Assembly: GCF_021462405.1 (NCBI RefSeq)
Contig: NZ_JAKEDU010000003.1
Location: forward strand, 217,747 to 281,746
Reading direction: 5' to 3'
Source: Thermus tengchongensis
GTDB lineage: Bacteria; Deinococcota; Deinococci; Deinococcales; Thermaceae
DNA: 64,000 nucleotides
The translations under genes were made by a program, and so were the position numbers. Below, in pieces: positions 35,954-46,595 of the stretch. Below the pieces are notes generated by a model, which saw nothing but the letters and a program-made list of their open reading frames with translations, had not been told where the DNA came from and did not search any database. Numbering within the stretch: position 1 is the first letter of the stretch; every line of letters starts with the position of its first letter.

Positions 35954-37717
35954 TTAGCGGCCCACCAGGCGCTTCCGTGTTGAGGGATCCAGCACCTTCT
36001 TGCGCAGGCGCAGGCTCTTGGGGGTCACCTCCAGGAGCTCGTCCTCCGCCAAAAACGCCAGGGCCTCCTCCAGGGAGAGCCGTCTCGGGGGGGTGAGGCG
36101 GATGTTCTCGTCGGAGCCGGCGGCACGCACGTTGGTGAGCTTCTTGGCGAGGGTGACGTTCACGTCCAGGTCGTTTTCCCGCACGTGCTCCCCCACGATC
36201 ATGCCCACGTAGACCTCGGTGCCCGGCTCAATGAAAAACTGCACCCGCTCCTGCAGGCGGTTCAGGCTGTAGGCGGTGGCCACCCCCGCCTCCATGGCCA
36301 CGGCGCTTCCCGTGGTGCGGGTGGGAATGGGGCCGGCCTCGGGGCCGTAGCCGTGGAAGGTGTGGCTCAGGAGGCCTTCTCCCCCGGTAAGGGAGAGGAA
36401 GAGGCTACGGAAGCCGAAAAGGGCCCGGGCTGGGATGACGAACTCCGCCCGCACCCTTTCGCCCACCTCCATGTGGACCATCTCCGCCCGCCGGGCCCCT
36501 AAGGCCTCCATCACGCTGCCAAAGCGGTCCTGGGGCACCTCCACCACCAGGAGCTCGTAGGGCTCGAGGCCGTCTTTGGTGAGCACCCGGGGCTGGCCCA
36601 CGCTGAACTCGTAGCCCTCCCGGCGCATGGTTTCCAGGAGGATGGCCAGGTGAAGCTCCCCCCGGCCCCTAAGCTCAAAGACCTCGGGGCCCACCTCCTC
36701 CACCTGGAGGGCCACGTTGGTGCGAAGCTCCTTCATGAGGCGCTCCTTCAGCTTCTGGCCCGTCACGTGCGCTCCCTCCCGCCCGGCGAAAGGGGAGGTG
36801 TTGGCCGTAAGGGTGAGGGCCACGGTGGGCTCGTCCACCTTAAGGCGGGGAAGGGCCTCAGGGGCTTCTTTGGCGGCCAGGGTGTCCCCGATTCCCACGC
36901 CCTCCACCCCGGCCACGGCCACGATATCCCCGGGAAGGCTTTCCTCCACCTCCACCCGCTCCAGGCCCTGGTGGGTATAGACCGCTACCACCCTGGCGGA
37001 AAGGACCCCGTCCTCCTTCAAGATGGCCACGCTTTCCCCCTTGCGCACCTTCCCCCGGGCCACCTTGCCGATGGCGATCCGCCCCAGGTAGGGGGAGTGG
37101 TCCAGGTTGGCCACCAGAAGCTGGAAGGGCCCTTCCTCCCACCTGGGTGAGGGGATGTGCTCGAGGATGGTTTGGAAAAGCTCCGAGAGATCTTCTTTGG
37201 GCGCTTCCCGCCAGGCCCGGCCCTCCCGGCCGATGGCGTAGAGGTAGGGGAAGTCCAGCTGCTCCTCCGTGGCCCCCAGCTCCACCATCAGGTCAAAGGT
37301 GAGGTTCAGCACCTCGTCGGGGCGGGCCTCCTTCTTGTCCACCTTGTTGAGGACCACGATGGGCTTGAGCCCAGCCTCTAGGCCCTTCCGCAGAACGAAC
37401 CGGGTCTGGGGCATGGGGCCCTCGGCGGCGTCCACCAGGAGGAGCACCCCGTCCACCAGGGAGAGGGCCCGCTCCACCTCCCCGCCGAAGTCCGCATGGC
37501 CGGGGGTGTCCACGATGTTCACCTTCACCCCGTCCCAGACCACCGCGGTGTTCTTGGCCAGGATGGTGATGCCGCGCTCCCTCTCCAGGTCGCCGGAGTC
37601 CAGGATGCGCTCCCCTTCCTCTTTGGAAAGGGCCTTGGCCTGGCGGAGCATGGCGTCCACCAGCGTGGTCTTGCCGTGGTCCACGTGGGCAATGATGGCG
37701 ATGTTTCGGATCTCCAT
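35954..37717 (-). CDS. typA: Translational GTPase TypA/BipA
   Basis: Ribosome-associated GTPase linked to stress adaptation and 50S assembly. G1 AHVDHGKTTL, G2 around RERGITIL, G3 DTPGHADFGGEVERAL, G4 NKVDK. EF-G-like domains III and V follow, and the BipA-specific C-terminal domain has GPIPTRTTGSAVAME and VGEHVRENDLDVNV. I start at the ATG complementary to 37715-37717 (MEIRNIAII); the frame upstream is not conserved. 587 residues. Confidence 0.96.
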   Translation of the reverse strand: MEIRNIAIIAHVDHGKTTLVDAMLRQAKALSKEEGERILDSGDLERERGITILAKNTAVVWDGVKVNIVDTPGHADFGGEVERALSLVDGVLLLVDAAEGPMPQTRFVLRKGLEAGLKPIVVLNKVDKKEARPDEVLNLTFDLMVELGATEEQLDFPYLYAIGREGRAWREAPKEDLSELFQTILEHIPSPRWEEGPFQLLVANLDHSPYLGRIAIGKVARGKVRKGESVAILKEDGVLSARVVAVYTHQGLERVEVEESLPGDIVAVAGVEGVGIGDTLAAKEAPEALPRLKVDEPTVALTLTANTSPFAGREGAHVTGQKLKERLMKELRTNVALQVEEVGPEVFELRGRGELHLAILLETMRREGYEFSVGQPRVLTKDGLEPYELLVVEVPQDRFGSVMEALGARRAEMVHMEVGERVRAEFVIPARALFGFRSLFLSLTGGEGLLSHTFHGYGPEAGPIPTRTTGSAVAMEAGVATAYSLNRLQERVQFFIEPGTEVYVGMIVGEHVRENDLDVNVTLAKKLTNVRAAGSDENIRLTPPRRLSLEEALAFLAEDELLEVTPKSLRLRKKVLDPSTRKRLVGR

Positions 37718-37757
37718 GGGTGCACCCAATCCCCCCACTTTACCACGGGCGGGCACG

Positions 37758-37763
37758 TAGGAT
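37758..37763 (+). promoter_or_regulatory. Leaderless-type -10 (TAGGAT)
   Basis: Ends 7 nt before the ATG of the DUF1028 gene. Confidence 0.4.
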
Positions 37764-37769
37764 AAGGGC

Positions 37770-39680
<1,911 letters not shown>

Positions 39681-39718
39681 GCCCGGGGCCACACAGGGGA
39701 TGGCGCATAGGGGGGACC

Positions 39719-40327
39719 ATGGAAGGCAGAATGGTGGAGATCGAGGAAACCGGGCTGACCTTTGAAACCGAAGTGGACTTGGATCGCCTTCAGCGCCTGG
39801 CGGCGGAGTGGCTGGAGGTGATCGGGGAGGAGCCCTCCCGGGAGGGGCTCTTGAAGACCCCCGAGCGGGTGGCCAAGGCCTGGGCCTTCCTCACCCGGGG
39901 CTACCGCCAGAGCCTCCAGGAAATCGTGAACGGGGCGGTCTTCCAGGCCGAAGGCAGCGAGATGGTGGTGGTGAAGGGCATCGAGTTCTACTCCATGTGC
40001 GAACACCACATGTTGCCCTTCTTCGGCCAGGTGCACATCGGCTACATTCCCGACGGGAAAATCCTGGGGCTTTCCAAGTTCGCCCGCATCGTGGACATGT
40101 TCGCCAGGAGGCTCCAGGTGCAGGAGCGGCTGGCGGTGCAGATCGCCGAGGCCATCCAGGAGGTCCTCCAGCCCCTAGGGGTGGGGGTGGTGGTGGAGGG
40201 GGTCCACCTGTGCATGATGATGCGGGGTGTGGAGAAGCAGCACTCCCGCACCGTCACCAGCGCCATGCTGGGGGTTTTCCGGGAAAGCCAGAAAACCCGG
40301 GAGGAGTTTCTAAGCCACCTCAAGTGA
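39719..40327 (+). CDS. folE: GTP cyclohydrolase I
   Basis: Converts GTP to dihydroneopterin triphosphate for folate (and queuosine precursors). Zinc ligands and motif: [20 protein letters not shown], with the third ligand Cys in [10 protein letters not shown]. The [20 protein letters not shown] and [15 protein letters not shown] blocks are diagnostic. Start at ATG 39719 (202 residues) or 39731; the frame open from GTG 39677 is not family-like. Confidence 0.95.
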   Translation: MEGRMVEIEETGLTFETEVDLDRLQRLAAEWLEVIGEEPSREGLLKTPERVAKAWAFLTRGYRQSLQEIVNGAVFQAEGSEMVVVKGIEFYSMCEHHMLPFFGQVHIGYIPDGKILGLSKFARIVDMFARRLQVQERLAVQIAEAIQEVLQPLGVGVVVEGVHLCMMMRGVEKQHSRTVTSAMLGVFRESQKTREEFLSHLK

Positions 40328-40388
40328 CCTCCTCCCGTCCTAAGTCCTCTTCCGCTGGGGATGGGCCGGGGTTTGTGAGGGTAGCGGA

Positions 40389-40414
40389 AAACCCCCTGCA
40401 GGCGCAGGGGGTTT
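40389..40414. terminator. Bidirectional terminator between folE and the surface-protein operon
   Basis: Perfect 11-bp stem AAACCCCCTGC/GCAGGGGGTTT (40389-40399, 40404-40414) with an AGGC loop, convergent between folE and the last lipoprotein gene. The short A and T ends act as small U-tracts in both directions. Confidence 0.75.
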
Positions 40415-40420
40415 GGACCG

Positions 40421-40852
40421 TTACTCGGGGGGTTGCGGCGGTGCGGGCACCTCGCATCCCGGCACAGCCATCTGCGGGGCCAAGGTCTGCACGTTTACCG
40501 GGATTTCCGCGTTCCCCACGCCTTCCACGTGGAGGCGCAGGATGCCGCTTTGCGCCCCTTGGGGAACGCGGAACATGAGGGTGGCCGGGTTCTCTGCCTG
40601 GGTGATCTCAGGGGACTCGGCGGGGAGGCCGGGTTCGGGGGGGAAGAGGGCGTGGTTGGCGCCGCTGTCCCACTCCGCCTGGGTACCGAAGGTGTTGCCC
40701 TTAAGGGCCATCCAGTCGCCGGCTTGTACGGTGCACCCGGAGACCACATCGGGTTGAACGCTTTGGATGCGCAGGTTCCCCGTGGTCTTGATGCCTTGGG
40801 GGGCAGTGCAGGCCGCGAGGGCCAGAAAGACAAGCCAAAAAGCCTTTTTCAT
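40421..40852 (-). CDS. Small lipoprotein, last gene of the surface-structure operon
   Basis: 143 residues. Lipobox LALAACTAP puts the lipidated Cys at about residue 15. The mature part has an Ig/TIG-like pattern (WMALKGNTFGTQAEW; GILRLHVEGVGNAEIPVNV) and a Pro-rich end. SD-like AGGAGG precedes the ATG. A hairpin separates it from the gene upstream. Its role is inferred from position only; it could be an envelope anchor for the structure. Confidence 0.7.
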   Translation of the reverse strand: MKKAFWLVFLALAACTAPQGIKTTGNLRIQSVQPDVVSGCTVQAGDWMALKGNTFGTQAEWDSGANHALFPPEPGLPAESPEITQAENPATLMFRVPQGAQSGILRLHVEGVGNAEIPVNVQTLAPQMAVPGCEVPAPPQPPE

Positions 40853-40869
40853 GTTGGCCTCCTAAAACC

Positions 40870-40894
40870 CCCGGGCGGCCAGAGGCCGCCCGGG
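40870..40894 (-). terminator. Intercistronic hairpin before the small lipoprotein
   Basis: Perfect 11-bp stem CCCGGGCGGCC/GGCCGCCCGGG with AGA loop. On the minus strand it is followed by GGGTTTTAGG, so it may partly terminate the transcript before the last gene. Confidence 0.55.
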
Positions 40895-40903
40895 ACAAAG
40901 GGC

Positions 40904-42067
40904 TCACTCGCTACAGTGGCCGGGGCCGATCAGGCCATTGTTGTAGCTGTCCAGGGTGGCGGCGTACCCCTTGGCCTGGTTGGCCAGGGTCTTGCTCAGG
41001 GAGTCGCTGGGCCTATAGGTGCCGAAGAAGCTTTCCGCCCAGGCCATGGCGGCGTCCACCGCTGGGGTGGTGGCGGCCCCCTTCAGGAGGTTCAGCTTGG
41101 CAGCGATGAACTGGTGGGCCAGGATGTAGTAGGCGTTGCCCCCGGAGGAGGAGGTCCAGAGGACCTGGTAGTAGCTTTGGCCGGAGAGGTAGAAGATTGT
41201 GTCCTCGCCGAGCTTGGCCCAGATACTGTCGTAGGGGGCGGGGCCGTACCGGGAGTGGGTCTTCCAGTAGCCCTGGGTGAGGGTGCAACCTCCGGCACAG
41301 GGCACGGAAACCTTTACCGTGGCCGAGGCGGAACCCTGGGTCTGGGTGGTGGAGGTGGTGAAGGTGGCGGTGTTGTCCACCTGGTACTCCCCGCATTGGT
41401 CAAACTTAACCCAGCGCTCAAAGAAGTAGGTCTGGGAGATGACCCCTTCGGGGGTGATGCCGCTGATGGCGCTCACCAAGGTGGCGGAGGGGTCTTGCAC
41501 CGTCACGCTCCCGTCCACCACCTCGGCGGGGGCGGTGAAGGCAAAGCTGGCCTGGGCGGAGGCCGTGCCGCTTTCCCCGCCCGCACTCCAAGCCACCGTG
41601 GCGGTGTTGGTCCGGCTTTGCCCGTTGGGCAAGGCTTGGCTGTAGGTGCAGCTAAGGGTTTGTCCCGCAGGTAGGGTGTAGGGGAAGGTGACCCCGCAGT
41701 TTAGGGTTAGGCTCTCCCCTGTGGAAAGGGTATCGCTAGGGGTTTGAAGGACCACATCCACGGCGCCCGTGTTCTTGATGGCAACCGTTCCCTTCACCTT
41801 GAAGTCCGAGTCCATGGGGGTGCCCACCAGGGAAACCGCGTACTTCACCAGGTAGCTCTGCCCTGAAGCCAAGGTAAGGGTCCCGCCTGCGGGATCCGTG
41901 ACCTTCTTCTCCATGGTCCAGCGGTAGGTGCGCTTGAACTCGGGCACCGCCGTTTTTTCCACCGTCACCGAGGCCCCCACCGCCACCTGGGGCTTGACGC
42001 CTTGGGGGACCTGGGAGCAGGCTCCAAGGAGCCCTGCTGCTAAAAGAACCGCGTGCCAATACCGCAT
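40904..42067 (-). CDS. Secreted lipoprotein with repeated Ig-like and CTLTQGYWKTH domains
   Basis: Start at the ATG complementary to 42065-42067, with GGAGAGG upstream; the longer frame is not used. 387 residues; lipobox LLGACSQ. The first about 230 residues are beta-rich, Thr/Ser/Val-rich segments like bacterial adhesin Ig/DUF11 modules (SLTLNCGVTFPYTLPAGQTL; NTATFTTSTTQTQG). From about 240, GGCTLTQGYWKTHSRYGP and PYDSIW match a motif found in many bacterial surface proteins, followed by a helical tail. Probably a cell-surface adhesin or tip/anchor component of the adjoining system. Confidence 0.7.
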   Translation of the reverse strand: MRYWHAVLLAAGLLGACSQVPQGVKPQVAVGASVTVEKTAVPEFKRTYRWTMEKKVTDPAGGTLTLASGQSYLVKYAVSLVGTPMDSDFKVKGTVAIKNTGAVDVVLQTPSDTLSTGESLTLNCGVTFPYTLPAGQTLSCTYSQALPNGQSRTNTATVAWSAGGESGTASAQASFAFTAPAEVVDGSVTVQDPSATLVSAISGITPEGVISQTYFFERWVKFDQCGEYQVDNTATFTTSTTQTQGSASATVKVSVPCAGGCTLTQGYWKTHSRYGPAPYDSIWAKLGEDTIFYLSGQSYYQVLWTSSSGGNAYYILAHQFIAAKLNLLKGAATTPAVDAAMAWAESFFGTYRPSDSLSKTLANQAKGYAATLDSYNNGLIGPGHCSE

Positions 42068-42098
42068 ACCAATCCTCTCCTTTCCTGAATCCTTTACC

Positions 42099-45000
42099 TC
42101 AATGGTTCGCGCTCTCCGAGGGGATGGCCAGGTCCAGTTCTCCCAGCGTTTCCCCATCGGCCAGCACCAAAAGGGTGTAGTGACCGGGGCTTAAGGGCAC
42201 TTCCCCGGTCCAGGTGTAGCCGTCCTCGCTTTTTAGGGCGAAGCTTTGGCCCTTTTCCGTAAGGGCTACCTGGGTAGCCCGGAAGCGCAGGGTGATCTTT
42301 ACCTTAGGACCTTCTAGGGAGCTGGGGCTGTAGAGGGAGCCGGCGACCAGCCGGAGGAAAAGGGGAGCCTCGGTCTCCTCCTGCCCCTTGGCGGCTTTCA
42401 CGGTCAGGGTATGGAACCCAGGGGCCAAGGGCAGACGTATCCGGGCGGTGTAGTAGTTTCCCTCCTGGCGGACTAGGGTTACTGGGCCCGAGGGGAGATC
42501 CAGCCAGACCCGCTCCGCTTCTCCTTGGACCAGGGCCTTGACCTCCACCTCGGCTCCGGCGATGGGGGTGGAAGGGTCGGCGGTGGCCACCAGGCTCAGA
42601 CGGCCTGCGGTATAGGTCACCTCCACCTCCCGCCTGGGGGGAATGGCCACCACCTGGATCGCCTTAGGGGGTAGGCTGGGGTCTACCTGAACCTGGATGG
42701 CCTCTTCGCCGCGGTAGCCCTCGGGCAGGTAGCGGGCATCAGGATAGATCCGATATTCCCCGCGGAAAAGCCCGCCGATGAGGGCTCGGCCATTGGCGTC
42801 CGCCCGGGTGCACCGCTTCACCACCCCCTCGGCGCAGACGCCGGCGAAGGCCAGGCCCTGCTCGTTTCCGCCGTCCAACACCTGGACCGCCAGGGTGGTG
42901 GCGGGAGCAAAGGGCAGGTTCTTCTCCAGGCTGGCGTTCAAGGTGACCTGTACCCGCTCCTCCCCCAAGAGGGCCAGGGTGGCGGGAAGGTTACCGAAAA
43001 AGAGGACGCCCTCGCCAGCAGCGGTGAAAAGGCGGTAGCGGCCCTGGGCGTCGGTGGTTTCGCAGGTCTTTCCCAGGCAGACCCTCAGGCCCGCTAGAGG
43101 TGCCTCGCCTGGATCCAGGCGCCCGTTCAGGTTCTCGTCGCGGAAGGCCTGGCCCGCCACCTCGCCTCCCTTGCGGCCGCCGAAGAGGTCCACCACCTCT
43201 TTGGGGGTGGTGAAGGTGAAGGTTTGCGTGTAGGCCAGGCTCAGGCCAAAGTCATGGCGGATCCCGGCTTCTTCCAGGATGAGGGTGTAGGAGGCTCCTA
43301 GGGAAAGACTGGGTTCCAGGAAGTTGCGCTGGAATAGGGAAAGGCCAAAGCGCTGGCTCGCGCTTTCTTCCAGGCGGTACTCGTAAGAGAGGCGGGTTTG
43401 CAGACTTCCCGGCCAGAGCTGGTTCCAGGCAGCCCCGTAGAGGGTGAGGTCCTTTTCCGTGCCCCGCTTTGCCAGGTACTGCCCCTCGAGGCTTCCCCCG
43501 CTCAAGGCCAGCCGGAGCAAGAGGCTCCCTTCCAGAAGGGGATTTTCCTGCAGAAGGTACCGGAGGTAGCCGGAGAGGTTCAGGTCGCGGGTTCCCAGGG
43601 TGAGGCCGGCTTGGTAGCTCTGGTTCTCGGGGGCTTCCCCGGAAAGCCTTCGGTTCAAGCCGTAGACCAGGCTGAGGCTTCCAGTGTACACCCCAGGTTC
43701 GCCGAAGGCGGTGCTGAGGCTTGGGGCCAGGCCATAACCCCGGTTTTCCCCTTGCTGCCGGTAGCTACCCGTGAGGCTTAGGAGGGCCCCGGCTACGGGC
43801 TGGGCGTAGAGGGTGAGCTGGTTTTGCCAAAGGCCCTGGCTGGGGCCAAGCTGCCAGCTGGTGCTTCCCCGAAGGCCCAAGGGGTAGAGGTTCCGGGTGC
43901 CTCCCGCCAGGCCCAGGGTGTGAAGGCCCGCCAGGGGTATGCCGCCGTAGCTTTGCACCAGCTCCAAATCCTGGGTCTGCCAGGTGAGGCTTTGGCTCAA
44001 GCCCAGGGAAAGGCGGTAGCCCTCCCCGGTCTGGCCGCTGAGGTCGGTGCCGAGGCTCAGGTTGAAGCCTCCCTCCAGGGGGAGCCGGTAGCGCAGGCTG
44101 AGGTTGTCCTGCCGGCCCGTGGGGGTGGTCTGGGTGGAGAGGGCCCCCTGGAGGTCCAGGCTCTTGTCCAGGCTCACCGCGCTGGCCCTAAGGCCCAGGG
44201 CCCCTAGGCGGTAGGTGCCCTCGAGGCTCACCCGCGCCGGGTCCAGGCGGAAGGTGCCCGCCAGGCCAAAGCTCCCCTGCCCCCCTTGGGCCCGGGCCTC
44301 CCAGCCTTCGCCCTTGAGGCTTAAGGCAAGGGTTTGGGGCAGGCGCAAGGGATTCTGCAAATCCCCCGTGAAGGGGCTTGGGGCGGCGGTGGCGGTCACG
44401 TAGTCCGAGAGGGCGCCGCTCAGGCTGGGGGCGAGGAGGTAGCCCACCTGCCCTTGGAGCTGGCCTTGTTCCCAGGTGGCCCCCAGGCTCAAGGCCACGC
44501 CTAGGCCCAGGGTGATCTCAGGGTCTCGGCCCTTTTGGCCGCTTGCCAGCAAGGGATCCTTGAAGAGCACGATGATCCCGGCCTCTTTACGGGCCTCGGG
44601 CTGGGTCTTGGGGGTGGCCCTGAGCTTCAGGTAGAACCGGTAGCCGGCGGAGACCTGCCCCTCAGGGTTCACCAAGACCCGCACCACCCCGGTTTCCCCG
44701 GGGGCCAGGCTCAGGCCCGCCGGGTTTAAAAACACCTGGAACATGGCGGCTTCCGCTTGCAAAAGGATTTCTTCTTTCTGATTGGAGCGGTTGCTGACGT
44801 AGACCGGGAACTCAAAGGGCCCCCCTAGGCTGGCCTCGAGGGTGGCGGGAGCGGAAAGGGCTATCTGGATCAGGGGCAACACCCTTAGCCCCACCTCGGT
44901 CCTGGCCACTTCCTTTTCCCCCTCGTAGGCCACCACCAAGGCCTTCCCCCGGGTGCCCGCAGGCAGAGGGGGTACCCGTAGGGTGAAGCTTAGGGTTTCC

Positions 45001-45215
45001 TCCTTGCCCTCCAGCACCGCCTGCCTCTCTTGGGAAAGGGCCTGCCACCCCTCCGGGGGGAAGAGGCGGAAGCGCACCGGCCCTGTTCCCTCCACCCTCA
45101 GGCTCAAGGTAAGGTAATCCCCTGGAACCCCGGCTAGGTCCGGGGAAGGAATCAAGCGCACCTGGGCCCAGACCAGGCCAAGAAGGAGGGGGAAAAGAGC
45201 CAGAAAACGCCTCAT
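42099..45215 (-). CDS. Large outer-membrane beta-barrel protein with Ig and SdrB-like domains (usher-like)
   Basis: 1038 residues. Signal peptide 1-17. Two N-terminal Ig-like domains follow (to about 210; GLSLAPGETGVVRVLVNPEG is NEW3-like). From about 225 to 665 there is a long series of alternating amphipathic strands (LQGQVGYLLAPSLSG, LSLRYRLPLEGGFNLSLGTD, LRLALSGGSLEGQYL) typical of an outer-membrane beta-barrel. Then comes an SdrB/carboxypeptidase-regulatory domain (FRDENLNGRLDPGEAPLAGL, TTDAQGRYRLF), followed by three more Ig-like domains. Barrel plus DxNxNGxxDxGE module and a chaperone-like gene upstream resemble fimbrial ushers, but no usher family match can be proven here. Confidence 0.65.
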   Translation of the reverse strand: MRRFLALFPLLLGLVWAQVRLIPSPDLAGVPGDYLTLSLRVEGTGPVRFRLFPPEGWQALSQERQAVLEGKEETLSFTLRVPPLPAGTRGKALVVAYEGEKEVARTEVGLRVLPLIQIALSAPATLEASLGGPFEFPVYVSNRSNQKEEILLQAEAAMFQVFLNPAGLSLAPGETGVVRVLVNPEGQVSAGYRFYLKLRATPKTQPEARKEAGIIVLFKDPLLASGQKGRDPEITLGLGVALSLGATWEQGQLQGQVGYLLAPSLSGALSDYVTATAAPSPFTGDLQNPLRLPQTLALSLKGEGWEARAQGGQGSFGLAGTFRLDPARVSLEGTYRLGALGLRASAVSLDKSLDLQGALSTQTTPTGRQDNLSLRYRLPLEGGFNLSLGTDLSGQTGEGYRLSLGLSQSLTWQTQDLELVQSYGGIPLAGLHTLGLAGGTRNLYPLGLRGSTSWQLGPSQGLWQNQLTLYAQPVAGALLSLTGSYRQQGENRGYGLAPSLSTAFGEPGVYTGSLSLVYGLNRRLSGEAPENQSYQAGLTLGTRDLNLSGYLRYLLQENPLLEGSLLLRLALSGGSLEGQYLAKRGTEKDLTLYGAAWNQLWPGSLQTRLSYEYRLEESASQRFGLSLFQRNFLEPSLSLGASYTLILEEAGIRHDFGLSLAYTQTFTFTTPKEVVDLFGGRKGGEVAGQAFRDENLNGRLDPGEAPLAGLRVCLGKTCETTDAQGRYRLFTAAGEGVLFFGNLPATLALLGEERVQVTLNASLEKNLPFAPATTLAVQVLDGGNEQGLAFAGVCAEGVVKRCTRADANGRALIGGLFRGEYRIYPDARYLPEGYRGEEAIQVQVDPSLPPKAIQVVAIPPRREVEVTYTAGRLSLVATADPSTPIAGAEVEVKALVQGEAERVWLDLPSGPVTLVRQEGNYYTARIRLPLAPGFHTLTVKAAKGQEETEAPLFLRLVAGSLYSPSSLEGPKVKITLRFRATQVALTEKGQSFALKSEDGYTWTGEVPLSPGHYTLLVLADGETLGELDLAIPSESANH

Positions 45216-45216
45216 C

Positions 45217-45705
45217 TCACGGCTGCCTCAAGGCGGTGACCAGGGCCTGGACCACGTAGCTACCGGCGCGCTCGTTGCCGAGAAGCTCGAGGGCGAACTC
45301 TAGGCGGATCTCCAGCCAGTCCCCCGTGGGGCCCGCCTGGGTGTAGATGATCTGCGGGGTGCCATCGGCCCTAAGCCAAAGCCCGCCGTTCACCCGGTAG
45401 AGGACCTGTCTGGCAGGCAGCACCAAAACCCCGTTTTGATCCTTCAGGTCGGGGATTTGCAGGAGAAGGCTCCACACCCCGGTGGCATTGGAGAAGACCT
45501 GAACCGGTAAGACACCCCCCTCCAGGTTGCTGGCGGGGTAGGTGGCGGGAAACGCCTTGGGGGGGTAGTCCTGAAGGTCAAAGGCGATCTGGGTGGTGGG
45601 GGTGCGGAGGGCGATGGTCTCGGGGATCAGGGTCTGCACGATCCAGGTGGCCTGGGCCAGGGCCGGGGCCAAGAGGAGGATGAAACCGGCTAACCAACTT
45701 TTCAT
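45217..45705 (-). CDS. Small exported pilin-like subunit
   Basis: 162 residues with signal peptide (SWLAGFILLLAPALAQA). The mature part is all-beta with a final strand AGSYVVQALVTAL, resembling the last strand of spore-coat-U-type archaic fimbrial subunits (AGTYxDxVTVT). Its ATG overlaps the stop of the chaperone-like gene (ATGA), and its stop is one base from the start of the barrel protein. The assignment as a subunit is inference from fold pattern and position. Confidence 0.55.
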   Translation of the reverse strand: MKSWLAGFILLLAPALAQATWIVQTLIPETIALRTPTTQIAFDLQDYPPKAFPATYPASNLEGGVLPVQVFSNATGVWSLLLQIPDLKDQNGVLVLPARQVLYRVNGGLWLRADGTPQIIYTQAGPTGDWLEIRLEFALELLGNERAGSYVVQALVTALRQP

Positions 45706-46544
45706 GGGGTACCTCCTTTTCCCCCCTCGTTCGCCGGAGGCCCAGGTGGGGCGCTCAGGGGGGTGCGCAGGGTGAAGGGCAGGTCTGCGGCCACGTCCTT
45801 GGTGGGGTCGCCGTAGTTGAGGATGGCCAAAGCGGTGTAGTTCCCTGCGGGCAATGGCCCCACCAGGGTTACCGGGAGGATGCGCACCTGGTCCGGCAGC
45901 ACCACCACCTCCTCCACCTCGGCTTCCGCCACCTTCCGCCCCATACTGTCCCGTACCTCAAAGCGGCCGGAAAGCTTCTGGGCGGTGTTGCCCGTATTCT
46001 GGTACTGGATGGCGAAGCGGTAGGGCTCCTGCGGGTCCTTAGGGGGGCTGGGCACGATCCCGGTGATCCGCCCCCCAGAGGTTAAAGGTCCTATGTTCAC
46101 GTAGAAGACATGGGCCATGCGCACCCGGAAGGTGGCCAGGGGTACCCCGGGGGGTGGATTGGGATCCTCGGATTCCAGGAAGAGGATGCCCCAGTGGGTG
46201 CCGGAGACAGCGTCCTTGGGCACGGTGAGGGTGTAGGTGAGGGGGCGGCTTTGCTTGGGTTCCAGTAAAAATTCCGCCGGAGAAAAGGTGGCCCAGGGGC
46301 TTGCGCTTTCCTTCAAGGTACCCGTGGGCAGGAACTGGATCTTTCCCATGGGGTCGTAGGTCCAGTCCCCCAGGCTGACCCGCACCCGCACGGGACGGGT
46401 GCCCACGTTGTAGACGGTGAGGGTTTGCGTGAGCACCTCCCCCGGCTTGGCCTCCTTGAGGAGGACGGGCGGTTCCACGCCCAGGGTGCTTTGAGCTAGG
46501 GCGCCGAGGGCCAGGGTGAGGAGGAAAGGAAAGATTCGTTTCAT
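45702..46544 (-). CDS. Periplasmic chaperone-like Ig-fold protein (PapD-like candidate)
   Basis: 280 residues with signal peptide (MKRIFPFLLTLALGALAQ). Mature part: LGVEPPVLLKEAKPGEVLTQ, YNVGTRPVRVRVSLGDWTYD, FLLEPKQSRPLTYTLTVPKD and GTHWGILFLESEDP, the strand order of a pilus-chaperone N-terminal Ig domain. A second Ig domain follows (FAIQYQNTGNTAQKLSGRFEV to NYTALAILNYGD). DUF916-like proteins share this layout, so a chaperone role is a reasoned guess. It is second gene of the operon, as in chaperone-usher clusters. Confidence 0.6.
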   Translation of the reverse strand: MKRIFPFLLTLALGALAQSTLGVEPPVLLKEAKPGEVLTQTLTVYNVGTRPVRVRVSLGDWTYDPMGKIQFLPTGTLKESASPWATFSPAEFLLEPKQSRPLTYTLTVPKDAVSGTHWGILFLESEDPNPPPGVPLATFRVRMAHVFYVNIGPLTSGGRITGIVPSPPKDPQEPYRFAIQYQNTGNTAQKLSGRFEVRDSMGRKVAEAEVEEVVVLPDQVRILPVTLVGPLPAGNYTALAILNYGDPTKDVAADLPFTLRTPLSAPPGPPANEGGKGGTP

Positions 46545-46563
46545 GGTTCACCGAGGGAGAAAA

Positions 46564-46585
46564 GGCCCGGCCCTAGGGCCGGGCC
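46564..46585 (-). terminator. Attenuating hairpin after the first operon gene
   Basis: GGCCCGGCCC-TA-GGGCCGGGCC, a perfect 22-bp palindrome between the secreted-subunit gene and the chaperone-like gene. It would let the first gene be made in excess, as is usual for a major structural subunit. Confidence 0.6.
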
Positions 46586-46595
46586 TCCTTGCCGC

